Assembly (NCBI GenBank): GCA_023457535.1
Contig: JAEWLN010000099.1
Coordinates: 1-55,151 of the forward strand
Origin: Bacteroidota bacterium
GTDB taxonomy: Bacteria > Bacteroidota > Bacteroidia > Flavobacteriales > Flavobacteriaceae
Direction of reading: 5' to 3'
Length of the DNA stretch: 55,151 nt
Below the pieces are notes generated by a model. That model searched no databases and was not told where the DNA came from. It saw only the letters and a list, made by a program, of their open reading frames with translations. Numbering within the stretch: position 1 is the stretch's first letter; each line of letters begins with the position of its first letter. Both the position numbers and the translations under genes were made by a program. Below are positions 44,935-51,603 of this stretch, one piece after another.

Positions 44935-45046
44935 TAGCCCCGATGGCAGCGGAAATCCTTTTGCGCGGGCGGGTTGGCCGAAGCCGCCGCGGAGGGCAAC
45001 CCGCCCGCGCAAAAGATTGCAGCGAACAGCGGGAAACAGCTCCTAA
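44935..45046. repeat. Variable-hairpin repeat, copy 4 (family 2, reverse orientation)
   Basis: It has a perfect 19-bp stem (44958-44976 with 44997-45015) with a 20-base loop. The flanks GGCAGCGGAAATCC and GATTGCAGCG match copies 1 and 2 in reverse. The outer part GCGGGAAACAGCTCCTAA matches copy 3. It lies in the gap between marR and the pseudouridine synthase gene. Confidence 0.88.
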
Positions 45047-45051
45047 AAACC

Positions 45052-45059
45052 TATCTTTG
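45052..45059 (+). promoter_or_regulatory. Candidate -7 box TATCTTTG for the pseudouridine synthase gene
   Basis: An exact TAnnTTTG match, 14 bases before ATG 45074, directly behind repeat copy 4. Confidence 0.6.
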
Positions 45060-45073
45060 CACAAATTCGCACC

Positions 45074-45976
45074 ATGAAAAAAGACGGCAGTAAAAAACCA
45101 GGAACGGCAAGGACCAGCGGCAGGCCCAATTCAAACAAGCCCAAGCCGCCTATGGCCAAACGCGCGCAGGGCAACCGAAAATCTAAGCCGGAAGCCGATG
45201 ACAGCGCGGCAAAACGTTCGTTGCGCAAACCTGCGCCAAGCAAGACGCCTAAGCCTAAAATGGCCTCGGATGAGATACGTTTGAACAAGTATATCGCCAA
45301 TTCAGGCGCGTGCTCGAGGCGCGATGCGGACATTTACATCCAGTCTGGTACGGTCAGGGTCAATGGCGTGCCGGTTACCGAAATGGGCTACAAAGTAAAG
45401 CCAGGCGATGTGGTCAACTTTGACGGCGTGACGATTACGCCGGAGAAAAAGGAATACGTATTACTCAACAAGCCTAAGAATTTTACTACTGCGGGCGAAG
45501 ACGACGGCGATATGCGCAATGTGCTTGAACTCGTTCGCGCTGCTACTCCTGCAAAGCTCAAACCTGTGGGCCGGATGGACAAAAACACGACCGGATTGCT
45601 GTTGTTTACCAATGACAATGACATCATTACCAAATTTGCACAACCCAACCAGAAATCGGCTAAGATTTACCAGGTATCGCTTGACCGGAACCTGAAGTTT
45701 GAAGATCTGGAAAAGATTGCCGCGGGCGTAACGCTTGACGAGCATAGGTTGTACGTGGATGAGATCAGCTATATTGATGACCAGCCCAAAACTGAAGTTG
45801 GTTTGAAGTTGCGCACGGCCAATGTAAAGGTGGTACGCGCTATTTTTGAGTCGTTTAAATACAACGTGCTCAAGGTGGACCGCGTAGCATTTGCAGGGCT
45901 TACCAAAAAGAATCTGCCGCGCGGGAATTGGCGGTTTTTGACTGAGCAGGAGGTGATTAATTTGAGGAATGGGTGA
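45074..45976 (+). CDS. rluB: RluB/RsuA-type rRNA pseudouridine synthase
   Basis: A 300-residue enzyme. The first 65 residues are a low-complexity Lys/Pro/Arg-rich tail (KPGTARTSGRPNSNKPKPPMAK). An S4 RNA-binding domain follows (IRLNKYIANSGACSRRDADIYIQSGTVRVNG, about 68-98). The catalytic domain has KKEYVLLNKPKNFTTAGEDD and GRMDKNTTGLLLFTNDND, where the Asp of GRMD is the nucleophile. It changes a uridine in rRNA to pseudouridine. The start follows a TATCTTTG box 14 bases upstream. The basic tail is common in Bacteroidota members and may help RNA binding. Confidence 0.93.
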   Translation: MKKDGSKKPGTARTSGRPNSNKPKPPMAKRAQGNRKSKPEADDSAAKRSLRKPAPSKTPKPKMASDEIRLNKYIANSGACSRRDADIYIQSGTVRVNGVPVTEMGYKVKPGDVVNFDGVTITPEKKEYVLLNKPKNFTTAGEDDGDMRNVLELVRAATPAKLKPVGRMDKNTTGLLLFTNDNDIITKFAQPNQKSAKIYQVSLDRNLKFEDLEKIAAGVTLDEHRLYVDEISYIDDQPKTEVGLKLRTANVKVVRAIFESFKYNVLKVDRVAFAGLTKKNLPRGNWRFLTEQEVINLRNG

Positions 45977-45997
45977 TGCTGAACTTGTTTCAGCATC
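45975..45997. repeat. Hairpin repeat GATGCTGAA/TTCAGCATC, copy 1
   Basis: A perfect nine-base stem around a CTTGT loop. It begins at the last base of the pseudouridine synthase stop codon. A second copy in reverse orientation lies at 46341-46363. No T-tract follows directly. Confidence 0.8.
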
Positions 45998-46008
45998 TGT
46001 GAGAATGG

Positions 46009-46027
46009 CAGATTTTCTGTAATGGAG
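46009..46027. repeat. Half copy of the MITE-like element (family 1)
   Basis: CAGATTTTCTGTAATGGAG matches the left end of copies A and B exactly over 19 bases, after which the similarity stops. No right end is seen nearby. Confidence 0.7.
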
Positions 46028-46067
46028 CTAATTTGTTTGTCCGTAGCTTTATGGAAAAATATAAGCC

Positions 46068-46415
46068 ATGTATTACGTCTACATTCTCAGTAACCCGCGA
46101 CGCACCACTTTATACATCAACATCACAGCCGACATGGATGCCTGTCTGGCGGCGCACCGAAGCGGCAGGGAGTCGCCTTTTACCCAAAAATACATTTTAG
46201 TTCACCTTATTTATTTTGAAATTTTTGACTGTGTCGATCGCGCTGAATCAAGAGTCAAACAATTGAAAAACTGGCATCGTTCATGGAAATGGAATTTAAT
46301 CATGGCCGCAAACCCGAGTTTGATGGCGCTCTCACCCATAGATGCTGAAACAAGTTCAGCATCCAAACCCTCTCTTTATGAATCCCAACGAAAACATCGC
46401 ACGCCAGTGGTTTGA
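46068..46415 (+). CDS. Degenerate GIY-YIG domain protein
   Basis: A 115-residue protein. MYYVYILSNPRRTTLYINIT at the N terminus and FTQKYILVHLIYFEIFDC with KQLKNWHRSWKWNLI show the GIY-YIG fold. By alignment with typical members, the YIG Gly is Asn18, the two Arg of DLxRR are Ala25 and Cys26, and the catalytic Glu of REKQ is Val63. The enzyme is therefore probably inactive as a nuclease. The C-terminal 30 residues run through a hairpin repeat (46341-46363) and overlap the next gene, so the original stop may have been lost. It may be a decaying gene. Confidence 0.7.
   Translation: MYYVYILSNPRRTTLYINITADMDACLAAHRSGRESPFTQKYILVHLIYFEIFDCVDRAESRVKQLKNWHRSWKWNLIMAANPSLMALSPIDAETSSASKPSLYESQRKHRTPVV
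46341..46363. repeat. Hairpin repeat GATGCTGAA/TTCAGCATC, copy 2
   Basis: The same nine-base stem with loop ACAAG, in the opposite orientation to copy 1. It lies inside the 3' end of the GIY-YIG frame and 15 bases before the NTF2-like gene. Confidence 0.8.
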
Positions 46416-46734
46416 AGCGTTTAACGCCCAAAAACTAGACAAATTACTTTCGCTTTACGACGATGACGCGCAGCATTTCAGTCCGAAACTAAAAATCCGC
46501 GAACCGGAAACCGGAGGACTCGTCATTGGAAAGGATGCCATGCGCAACTGGTGGCAGGATTCATTTGACAGGCTTCCAACACTCCACTACCAGGTCACAT
46601 CGCTTACCGCCAATCAGGACCGCGTGTTTATGGAATATGTACGCTCGGTCCACGGCGAACCACCCATGCTGGTTGCCGAAGTACTCGAAATCAAAGACGG
46701 AAGAATTATTTCTTCACGCGTTTACCACGGCTAA
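46378..46734 (+). CDS. SnoaL/NTF2-like protein
   Basis: A 118-residue protein starting at ATG 46378 (MNPNENIARQWFEAFNAQKLDKLLSLYDDDAQHFSPKL). A longer frame from 46342 crosses the hairpin repeat and is not favoured. The pattern of an N-terminal helix pair, then GLVIGKDAMRNWWQDSFDRLPTLHYQV and a C-terminal sheet (EVLEIKDGRIISSRVYHG) fits the SnoaL-like NTF2 fold. Members bind small molecules or act as cyclases or isomerases; no substrate can be given. It overlaps the 3' end of the GIY-YIG frame. Confidence 0.82.
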   Translation: MNPNENIARQWFEAFNAQKLDKLLSLYDDDAQHFSPKLKIREPETGGLVIGKDAMRNWWQDSFDRLPTLHYQVTSLTANQDRVFMEYVRSVHGEPPMLVAEVLEIKDGRIISSRVYHG

Positions 46735-46763
46735 TCCGCTGATTTACAAATAAAACTAAAAAA

Positions 46764-46796
46764 ATAGTTGTTCAACTATGAAATTAGTTATATTTG
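46764..46796 (+). promoter_or_regulatory. Promoter and inverted repeat before the serine hydrolase gene
   Basis: ATAGTTG and CAACTAT (46764-46770 with 46773-46779) form a seven-base inverted repeat with a two-base spacer, as in MarR-type operators. TATATTTG (46789-46796) is an exact -7 box, 16 bases before ATG 46813. The repeat lies in the spacer and -33 region. Confidence 0.65.
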
Positions 46797-46812
46797 TTTA
46801 AAATAGTGCGTT

Positions 46813-48171
46813 ATGAAATATTTTCTTTGGTTGGGTTTGCTGTGTGCGTCCGGAATGGTGTCGGGGCAAAAATCGATTACCGACCAGATGCATCGGTATC
46901 TGCAAGCCCAGGTCGATACGCATCAATTCAGCGGCGCGGTGCTCGTTGTTCACCACGGGAAAATAATCTGCGACAAAGCCTTCGGACTTGCCAACCGGGA
47001 ATGGCAAACCGCCAATACCACAGATACCCGATTTCCAATCTGCTCCCTGACCAAGCAATTTACGGCCGCCGCAATTTTACAACTTCAGGAACAAGGCAAA
47101 CTAAAGACCTCGGATGCGCTTTCGAACTACTTTCCAAATTTTCCCAAAGCCACCCAGGTAACACTGCACATGCTGCTCAACCACACCTCCGGCATCCGCG
47201 AATGTACACGTGATGCTAAATGGAGCGGCCTCAATCCCAATCTTCCGGTATCCGTTCTCAAAGATTCGATGCTAGCCACATTCCAAAACAAACCGTATGA
47301 TTTTGAACCCGGAACGTTTTGGGGATACAGCAATTCAGGCTATCTGTTGCTGGGGTTTATCATCGAACAGGTTTCGGGCATGTCATACAATGACTACATC
47401 CGTAAAAATCTGCTCGACAAAGCCGGGATGAACCAAAGCGGACCGCTCACCCACAACGGCATCGTACCCAAAATGGCCAACGCTTATTCGCTGCTGACCG
47501 GTACGTGGACCAAAGCCGACACGCACGCAATCGAAGCGGTATTCGCCGCCGGAAACCTCTATGCTACCACACACGATTTGAACCGGTGGCGCCAGGCGTT
47601 GCTGTCAGGTAAAATCATCTCCGATGCCTCGGTCCAATTGATGCATACGCCCAACAAGATAGACTATGGTGCGGGCTACGGAATATTTGTCGAGCGCTTT
47701 TTCAACCGCAAGGCCTGGTTTCACAATGGCGCGCTATCGGGCATCAATACGTACATGATCGATTATCCGGATGACCACCTGCGCATCATCGTATTGACCA
47801 ACCGCGACACCAACCTGGATTTTATCCCGATGGGCCTTGCCGGCATTGTGTTTGGCTATGACGTGCAGCTTTCGCACCGGCGCACGCGGTCAAAAAAAGC
47901 ACCAGCGGTATCGGCACTCGTGGGAACGTATCGCGCGGCGCATATTCCATTTCCGATTGAACTCATCGAAAAAGACCAAAAACTATATTGGCGCACGCAT
48001 CGCGATATCGAAATGGTTCCGGAATCGGACCGGCTCTTTTTTGTGGATGAGCCCGATGTAGAGTTTCAGGTGGAATTCGACTACGGATCGGACCAGAAAA
48101 TCGCCAAAGCATTTGCAATAGAAGGAGGCGTGCGTGTCCCGATGATAAGAACGGCCGCATCGGGGAAATAA
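46813..48171 (+). CDS. Serine hydrolase, beta-lactamase class C-like
   Basis: A 452-residue protein with a signal peptide (YFLWLGLLCASGMVSGQ). The penicillin-binding fold is marked by the nucleophile SLTK (Ser78, Lys81), the Tyr motif GYSNSGY (Tyr172), and HNGALSG as the third motif. A C-terminal extension of about 110 residues (VSALVGTYRAAHIPFPIELIEKDQKLYW) resembles the lipocalin-like domain of such hydrolases. It is probably a periplasmic peptidase or esterase; lactam hydrolysis is not implied. The promoter carries a MarR-type inverted repeat. Confidence 0.9.
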   Translation: MKYFLWLGLLCASGMVSGQKSITDQMHRYLQAQVDTHQFSGAVLVVHHGKIICDKAFGLANREWQTANTTDTRFPICSLTKQFTAAAILQLQEQGKLKTSDALSNYFPNFPKATQVTLHMLLNHTSGIRECTRDAKWSGLNPNLPVSVLKDSMLATFQNKPYDFEPGTFWGYSNSGYLLLGFIIEQVSGMSYNDYIRKNLLDKAGMNQSGPLTHNGIVPKMANAYSLLTGTWTKADTHAIEAVFAAGNLYATTHDLNRWRQALLSGKIISDASVQLMHTPNKIDYGAGYGIFVERFFNRKAWFHNGALSGINTYMIDYPDDHLRIIVLTNRDTNLDFIPMGLAGIVFGYDVQLSHRRTRSKKAPAVSALVGTYRAAHIPFPIELIEKDQKLYWRTHRDIEMVPESDRLFFVDEPDVEFQVEFDYGSDQKIAKAFAIEGGVRVPMIRTAASGK

Positions 48172-48193
48172 AAAAGCCCCTCATTGAGGAGCT
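48171..48193 (-). terminator. Terminator of tRNA-Leu
   Basis: On the minus strand AGCTCCTC pairs with GAGGGGCT (48186-48193 with 48175-48182, one G-U pair), followed by a T-run. It ends at the serine hydrolase stop and may also serve that gene. Confidence 0.7.
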
Positions 48194-48196
48194 CTG

Positions 48197-48278
48197 TGCG
48201 GATAATAGGACTCGAACCTACACGCCTTGCGGCACCAGATCCTAAGTCTGGCATGTCTACCAATTTCACCATATCCGC
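48197..48278 (-). tRNA. tRNA-Leu (anticodon TAG)
   Basis: An 82-base class II tRNA with acceptor stem GCGGATA/TATCCGC, anticodon loop CTTAGGA giving UAG, a long variable arm (TGCCGCAAGGCGT) and a T loop TTCGAGT. The CCA end is not encoded. A TATATTTG box lies upstream on the minus strand at 48292-48299. Confidence 0.95.
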
Positions 48279-48356
48279 AAAATGTAGGTTGCAAATATAA
48301 CCATAACTTTGAACTTAAAGCCAACAATCGCAAAAAAAAGTAGCGCTGTTTTTTTG

Positions 48357-48364
48357 TACATTTG
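48357..48364 (+). promoter_or_regulatory. Candidate -7 box TACATTTG for the M20 dipeptidase gene
   Basis: An exact TAnnTTTG match, 27 bases before ATG 48392. Confidence 0.55.
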
Positions 48365-48391
48365 AAATTCTGATTAAACTCAAAAAGCACA

Positions 48392-49780
48392 ATGGACAAC
48401 ATCAAATCCTATGTTCAGCAACACAAGCAGCGTTTTCTGGACGAACTGATTGAACTGCTCAAAATTCCGTCGGTCAGCGCTGACCCCGCCTATTCCCAAG
48501 ACGTCATCGACACGGCCAACGCCGTTAAGTCCAGCCTCGAAAGAGCCGGCTGCGATTTAGTCGAAATCTGCGATACGCCAGGCTACCCTATTGTCTACGG
48601 CGAAAAAATCATCGATCGCAACCTACCCACGGTGTTGGTATACGGTCATTACGACGTGCAGCCACCGGATCCTATGGACCTTTGGACCTCGCCTCCATTC
48701 GAACCCGTGATCAAAGCCACCGACATCCATCCGGAAGGTGCCATTTTTGCACGTGGAGCGTGCGACGACAAAGGCCAGATGTACATGCACGTCAAAGCGC
48801 TCGAATATATGGTGCAGTCCAACACACTGCCGTGCAACGTCAAATTCATGATCGAAGGGGAAGAGGAAGTGGGTTCCAAAAGCCTCGGCTGGTTTGTCGA
48901 GCGTAACCATGACAAACTCAAAAACGACGTGATCCTGATCTCCGATACCGGCATGATATCGAACCAGCAACCATCCATCACCACCGGCCTGCGCGGACTC
49001 AGCTATGTGGAAGTAGAAGTTACGGGTCCAAACCGCGATCTGCATTCTGGCCTTTATGGCGGTGCAGTGGCCAATCCTATCAACATTCTGGCAAAGATGA
49101 TTGCATCGATGCACGACGAAAACAATCACATCACCATTCCTGGATTTTACGACAAAGTCCAGGAATTATCGGCACAAGAGCGTGCCGAAATGGCCAAAGC
49201 GCCGTTCGATCTAGACAAATACAAAAAGGCACTTGACCTCAGCGACATCTACGGCGAAAAAGGTTACGTGACCAACGAGCGCAATTCGATACGCCCTACG
49301 CTGGACGTCAACGGCATCTGGGGCGGCTACACAGGCGAAGGCGCCAAAACGGTGATCGCCAGTAAAGCCTACGCCAAAATCTCTATGCGACTTGTGCCAA
49401 ACCAGGATTGGGAAGAAATCACCCAATTGTTCACCAAACATTTCGAATCGATCGCGCCAAGCGGTGTCACCGTCAAGGTCAAACCACACCATGGCGGCCA
49501 GGGCTACGTCACGCCAACAGACAGCATCGGCTACCAGGCAGCGTCGCGCGCCTACGAAGACAGCTTCGGCATCAAACCCATCCCGGTGCGTTCCGGCGGC
49601 TCTATTCCCATCGTCGCGCTGTTCGAAAAAGAGCTTAAAAGCAAGACCATCATGATGGGATTTGGGCTCGACAGCGACGCGATCCACTCGCCCAACGAGC
49701 ATTTCGGGGTTTTCAACTACCTCAAAGGCATCGAAACCATCCCGCTCTTTTACAAATATTTTGTAGAAATGTCAAAATAA
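48392..49780 (+). CDS. M20-family dipeptidase
   Basis: A 462-residue metallopeptidase without a signal peptide, so cytoplasmic. The metal ligands and catalytic residues are seen in VYGHYDVQPPDP (His86, Asp88), RGACDDKGQM (Asp125 or Asp126) and EGEEEVGSKS (about 155-164), with the late DSDAIHSPNEHFGVFNYLKGI giving the last His ligand. The dimerisation domain lies at about 190-350 (TGPNRDLHSGLYGGAVANPINIL). It is close to bacterial dipeptidases of the carnosinase type. It is followed by a terminator. Confidence 0.93.
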   Translation: MDNIKSYVQQHKQRFLDELIELLKIPSVSADPAYSQDVIDTANAVKSSLERAGCDLVEICDTPGYPIVYGEKIIDRNLPTVLVYGHYDVQPPDPMDLWTSPPFEPVIKATDIHPEGAIFARGACDDKGQMYMHVKALEYMVQSNTLPCNVKFMIEGEEEVGSKSLGWFVERNHDKLKNDVILISDTGMISNQQPSITTGLRGLSYVEVEVTGPNRDLHSGLYGGAVANPINILAKMIASMHDENNHITIPGFYDKVQELSAQERAEMAKAPFDLDKYKKALDLSDIYGEKGYVTNERNSIRPTLDVNGIWGGYTGEGAKTVIASKAYAKISMRLVPNQDWEEITQLFTKHFESIAPSGVTVKVKPHHGGQGYVTPTDSIGYQAASRAYEDSFGIKPIPVRSGGSIPIVALFEKELKSKTIMMGFGLDSDAIHSPNEHFGVFNYLKGIETIPLFYKYFVEMSK

Positions 49781-49783
49781 ATC

Positions 49784-49812
49784 AAATCCGGTCGAAAGAT
49801 CGGATTTTTTAT
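49784..49812 (+). terminator. Terminator of the M20 dipeptidase gene
   Basis: AAATCCGGTC pairs with GATCGGATTT (49784-49793 with 49798-49807, one G-U pair) around GAAA, followed by T bases. Confidence 0.85.
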
Positions 49813-49860
49813 TGGGGCGTTCCCGCCGGTACACGCCGGTCTATTTTCCAAAGCTTTCCG

Positions 49861-49935
49861 GCGGCGGGCGCGCTATCCGCTTTTATCTTTTTGCCGTTCC
49901 GGACAAAAAGGATAACCGCTCCTATCGCTAACGCA
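49861..49935. repeat. Variable-hairpin repeat, copy 5 (family 2)
   Basis: Left flank CGCTATCCGCTTTTATC and right flank GATAACCGCTCCTATCGCTA enclose a stem CTTTTTG/CAAAAAG (49887-49893 with 49904-49910). The glycosyltransferase stop codon (49928-49930) lies inside its right flank. Confidence 0.78.
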
Positions 49936-51154
49936 CACGGTTCTTCTCCTGGATCCAGCGTGACATAAACCGCGTGCTCGCCATGGCGTGGTGTTGCAGC
50001 ATCGCGCCTACAAAGTTGCCAAGCCGGTGCTGCTGCAGCCCGTTCCTTAAATCCGATAAGGTAGCCATGAAACCATCGGCATACAGCGATTTTACGTAAC
50101 GGGCGGCAACGATCGCGATTCCGTTTTGCTGGAATTGTTTCCACATGGGTTCATCGGTGTACAATTGCGCTGCGGCTTGCGCAAAAACATCGGGATCATC
50201 TGCAATAAGGCCGTTCCAGGGCAGTTCGCCGGCCATCGATTCAGCGCCAATGGTCGTGGTCACACTGGGCGTTCCGCATTGCATCGCCTCGAGCAATTTA
50301 CCTTTGGCGCCCGCACCAAATCGAATCGGCGCCAGGACGACACGCGCCTTTTTTACCACCTCGGATGCATTGTCCGCACGCCCCATAATGTAAAACCCGT
50401 CGGACGGCCGATGCCATTGCAATACTTTTTGCGTCGGATAGGCACCGTAAATACGCAACTTCGCATCGGGCAAAAGCGTCCTGACTTTGGGCCATATTTC
50501 AGCTTTCAAATATTGTACGGCATGCCGGTTGGGTTCGTGCAAAAAGTTCCCGACAAAGACAAAGTCTTCGCGATCATCGAATGCGGGCCAGTCTTTGGAA
50601 TCGATCGGATCTACCAAAAACGGCAAGTAATGCAACAACCGCGGATCGACCTTGAAAAAATCGCGCAGCAAATCCATCTCGAATGTTGAAATAATAAGCG
50701 TCAGATCGCACCTGAAAATGCTTGCGATTTCGCGTTTGGCCAGGTCTGAGAACAAATCGGTCATTTCAAGCGCACGGTTCTGGGACACAGCCAGCTGCCG
50801 GGCGGCGCGTAAACAGTGCAAATCCTCTGTGTCGAGCACGCGCACTGCGTTTGGACATTGGTCGGCCACGCGCCACCCGAATTGTTCTTCGGTCATGAAG
50901 CGGTCAAAAAGCACCATGGCGGGATTCAGCTCCTTTACAAAGGTGTCGAAGGAACTGTGATTCAATTCGATCGATATCTTTTCGATTCCTATTGACGTTA
51001 CGTCGAACGCAAACGCGCTGTATGCGGCGGTGGAAGCAAAAGTGATGCGCCAACGTTGCTTTTGAAACAAATCGATCAGTTGCAGCATGCGCCTTCCGGC
51101 CGCAGACGATTCGGGTTCCGGCCATACAAAGCCGATGATGAGTAAATTTTGCAC
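49928..51154 (-). CDS. GT-B glycosyltransferase (GT4-like)
   Basis: A 408-residue protein with a GT-B fold. The N-terminal domain opens with LLIIGFVWPEPESSAAGRRMLQLIDLF. The C-terminal domain has EDFVFVGNFLHEPNRHAVQYL, KLRIYGAYPTQKV and APIRFGAGAKGKLLEAMQCGTPSVTT, which is the nucleotide-sugar binding block with the conserved Glu. It would transfer a sugar to an envelope or secreted acceptor; donor and acceptor are unknown. No other polysaccharide genes lie beside it. Its last codons lie within repeat copy 5, so the repeat sets the C terminus. Confidence 0.85.
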   Translation of the reverse strand: MQNLLIIGFVWPEPESSAAGRRMLQLIDLFQKQRWRITFASTAAYSAFAFDVTSIGIEKISIELNHSSFDTFVKELNPAMVLFDRFMTEEQFGWRVADQCPNAVRVLDTEDLHCLRAARQLAVSQNRALEMTDLFSDLAKREIASIFRCDLTLIISTFEMDLLRDFFKVDPRLLHYLPFLVDPIDSKDWPAFDDREDFVFVGNFLHEPNRHAVQYLKAEIWPKVRTLLPDAKLRIYGAYPTQKVLQWHRPSDGFYIMGRADNASEVVKKARVVLAPIRFGAGAKGKLLEAMQCGTPSVTTTIGAESMAGELPWNGLIADDPDVFAQAAAQLYTDEPMWKQFQQNGIAIVAARYVKSLYADGFMATLSDLRNGLQQHRLGNFVGAMLQHHAMASTRFMSRWIQEKNRVR

Positions 51155-51603
51155 GGGCGCAAATTACGACACAAAAAGGCAAACACGATCATTTAATTGC
51201 AATTTGCGTGGCAAAACCGTTTGATGGATCGTTGGATCAACCATTGAATTTTAAATTTGAAGTAGGTTAGGGCAATGAATCTTGGAGGGTGAATTTTACA
51301 GATTTTCTGTAGTTCCGGTATTGAAAAATTTTGTATTTTCTACCTGTAGGGGAGGGGGCGTAGGGTTTACCCCTAACCAAACGCTTTCAGATATACTTAC
51401 AGAAAATCTGTACTTTTTGTTAAATTTTGAATTTAACAGGGCCACCGTACATACCTGATTGTTTTTCCAGATCACCGTCGCACTTCCTGTAATGAATTAA
51501 AACATTAACACCTTATGGCAACATCCCGGCACGTTTTGGCGTTAATTTTGTAAAGCCGGCGCGACGATTTCACGTTGGCGTCATCAATCAAAAATCACTT
51601 ATC
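51155..51603. other. Divergent gap with MITE-like copy C
   Basis: The 449 bases between the divergent glycosyltransferase and DUF4407 genes hold family 1 copy C and a TAATTTTG box at 51543-51550 for the DUF4407 gene. The rest shows no gene or repeat that I can see. Confidence 0.6.
51296..51424. repeat. MITE-like element, copy C (family 1, forward orientation)
   Basis: Left end TTACAGATTTTCTGTA (51296-51311) and right end TTACAGAAAATCTGTA followed by CTTTTTGTTAAA (51397-51424) bound the core TGTAGGGGAGGGGGC. A TAGGG/CCCTA hairpin (51361-51365 with 51371-51375) lies next to it. Confidence 0.88.

Noticed and set aside
44826..45077. An 83-residue plus-strand frame before the pseudouridine synthase gene.
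   Set aside because: It is made almost wholly of repeat copy 4 and the promoter region.
45975..45997. The hairpin behind the pseudouridine synthase gene as an intrinsic terminator.
   Set aside because: The stem is good, but no T-tract follows on either strand, and a second copy lies inside a reading frame, so I list it as a repeat.
46813..48171. The serine hydrolase as an antibiotic-resistance beta-lactamase.
   Set aside because: The fold motifs are shared by many peptidases and esterases, the protein has a long C-terminal extension, and no resistance context is present.
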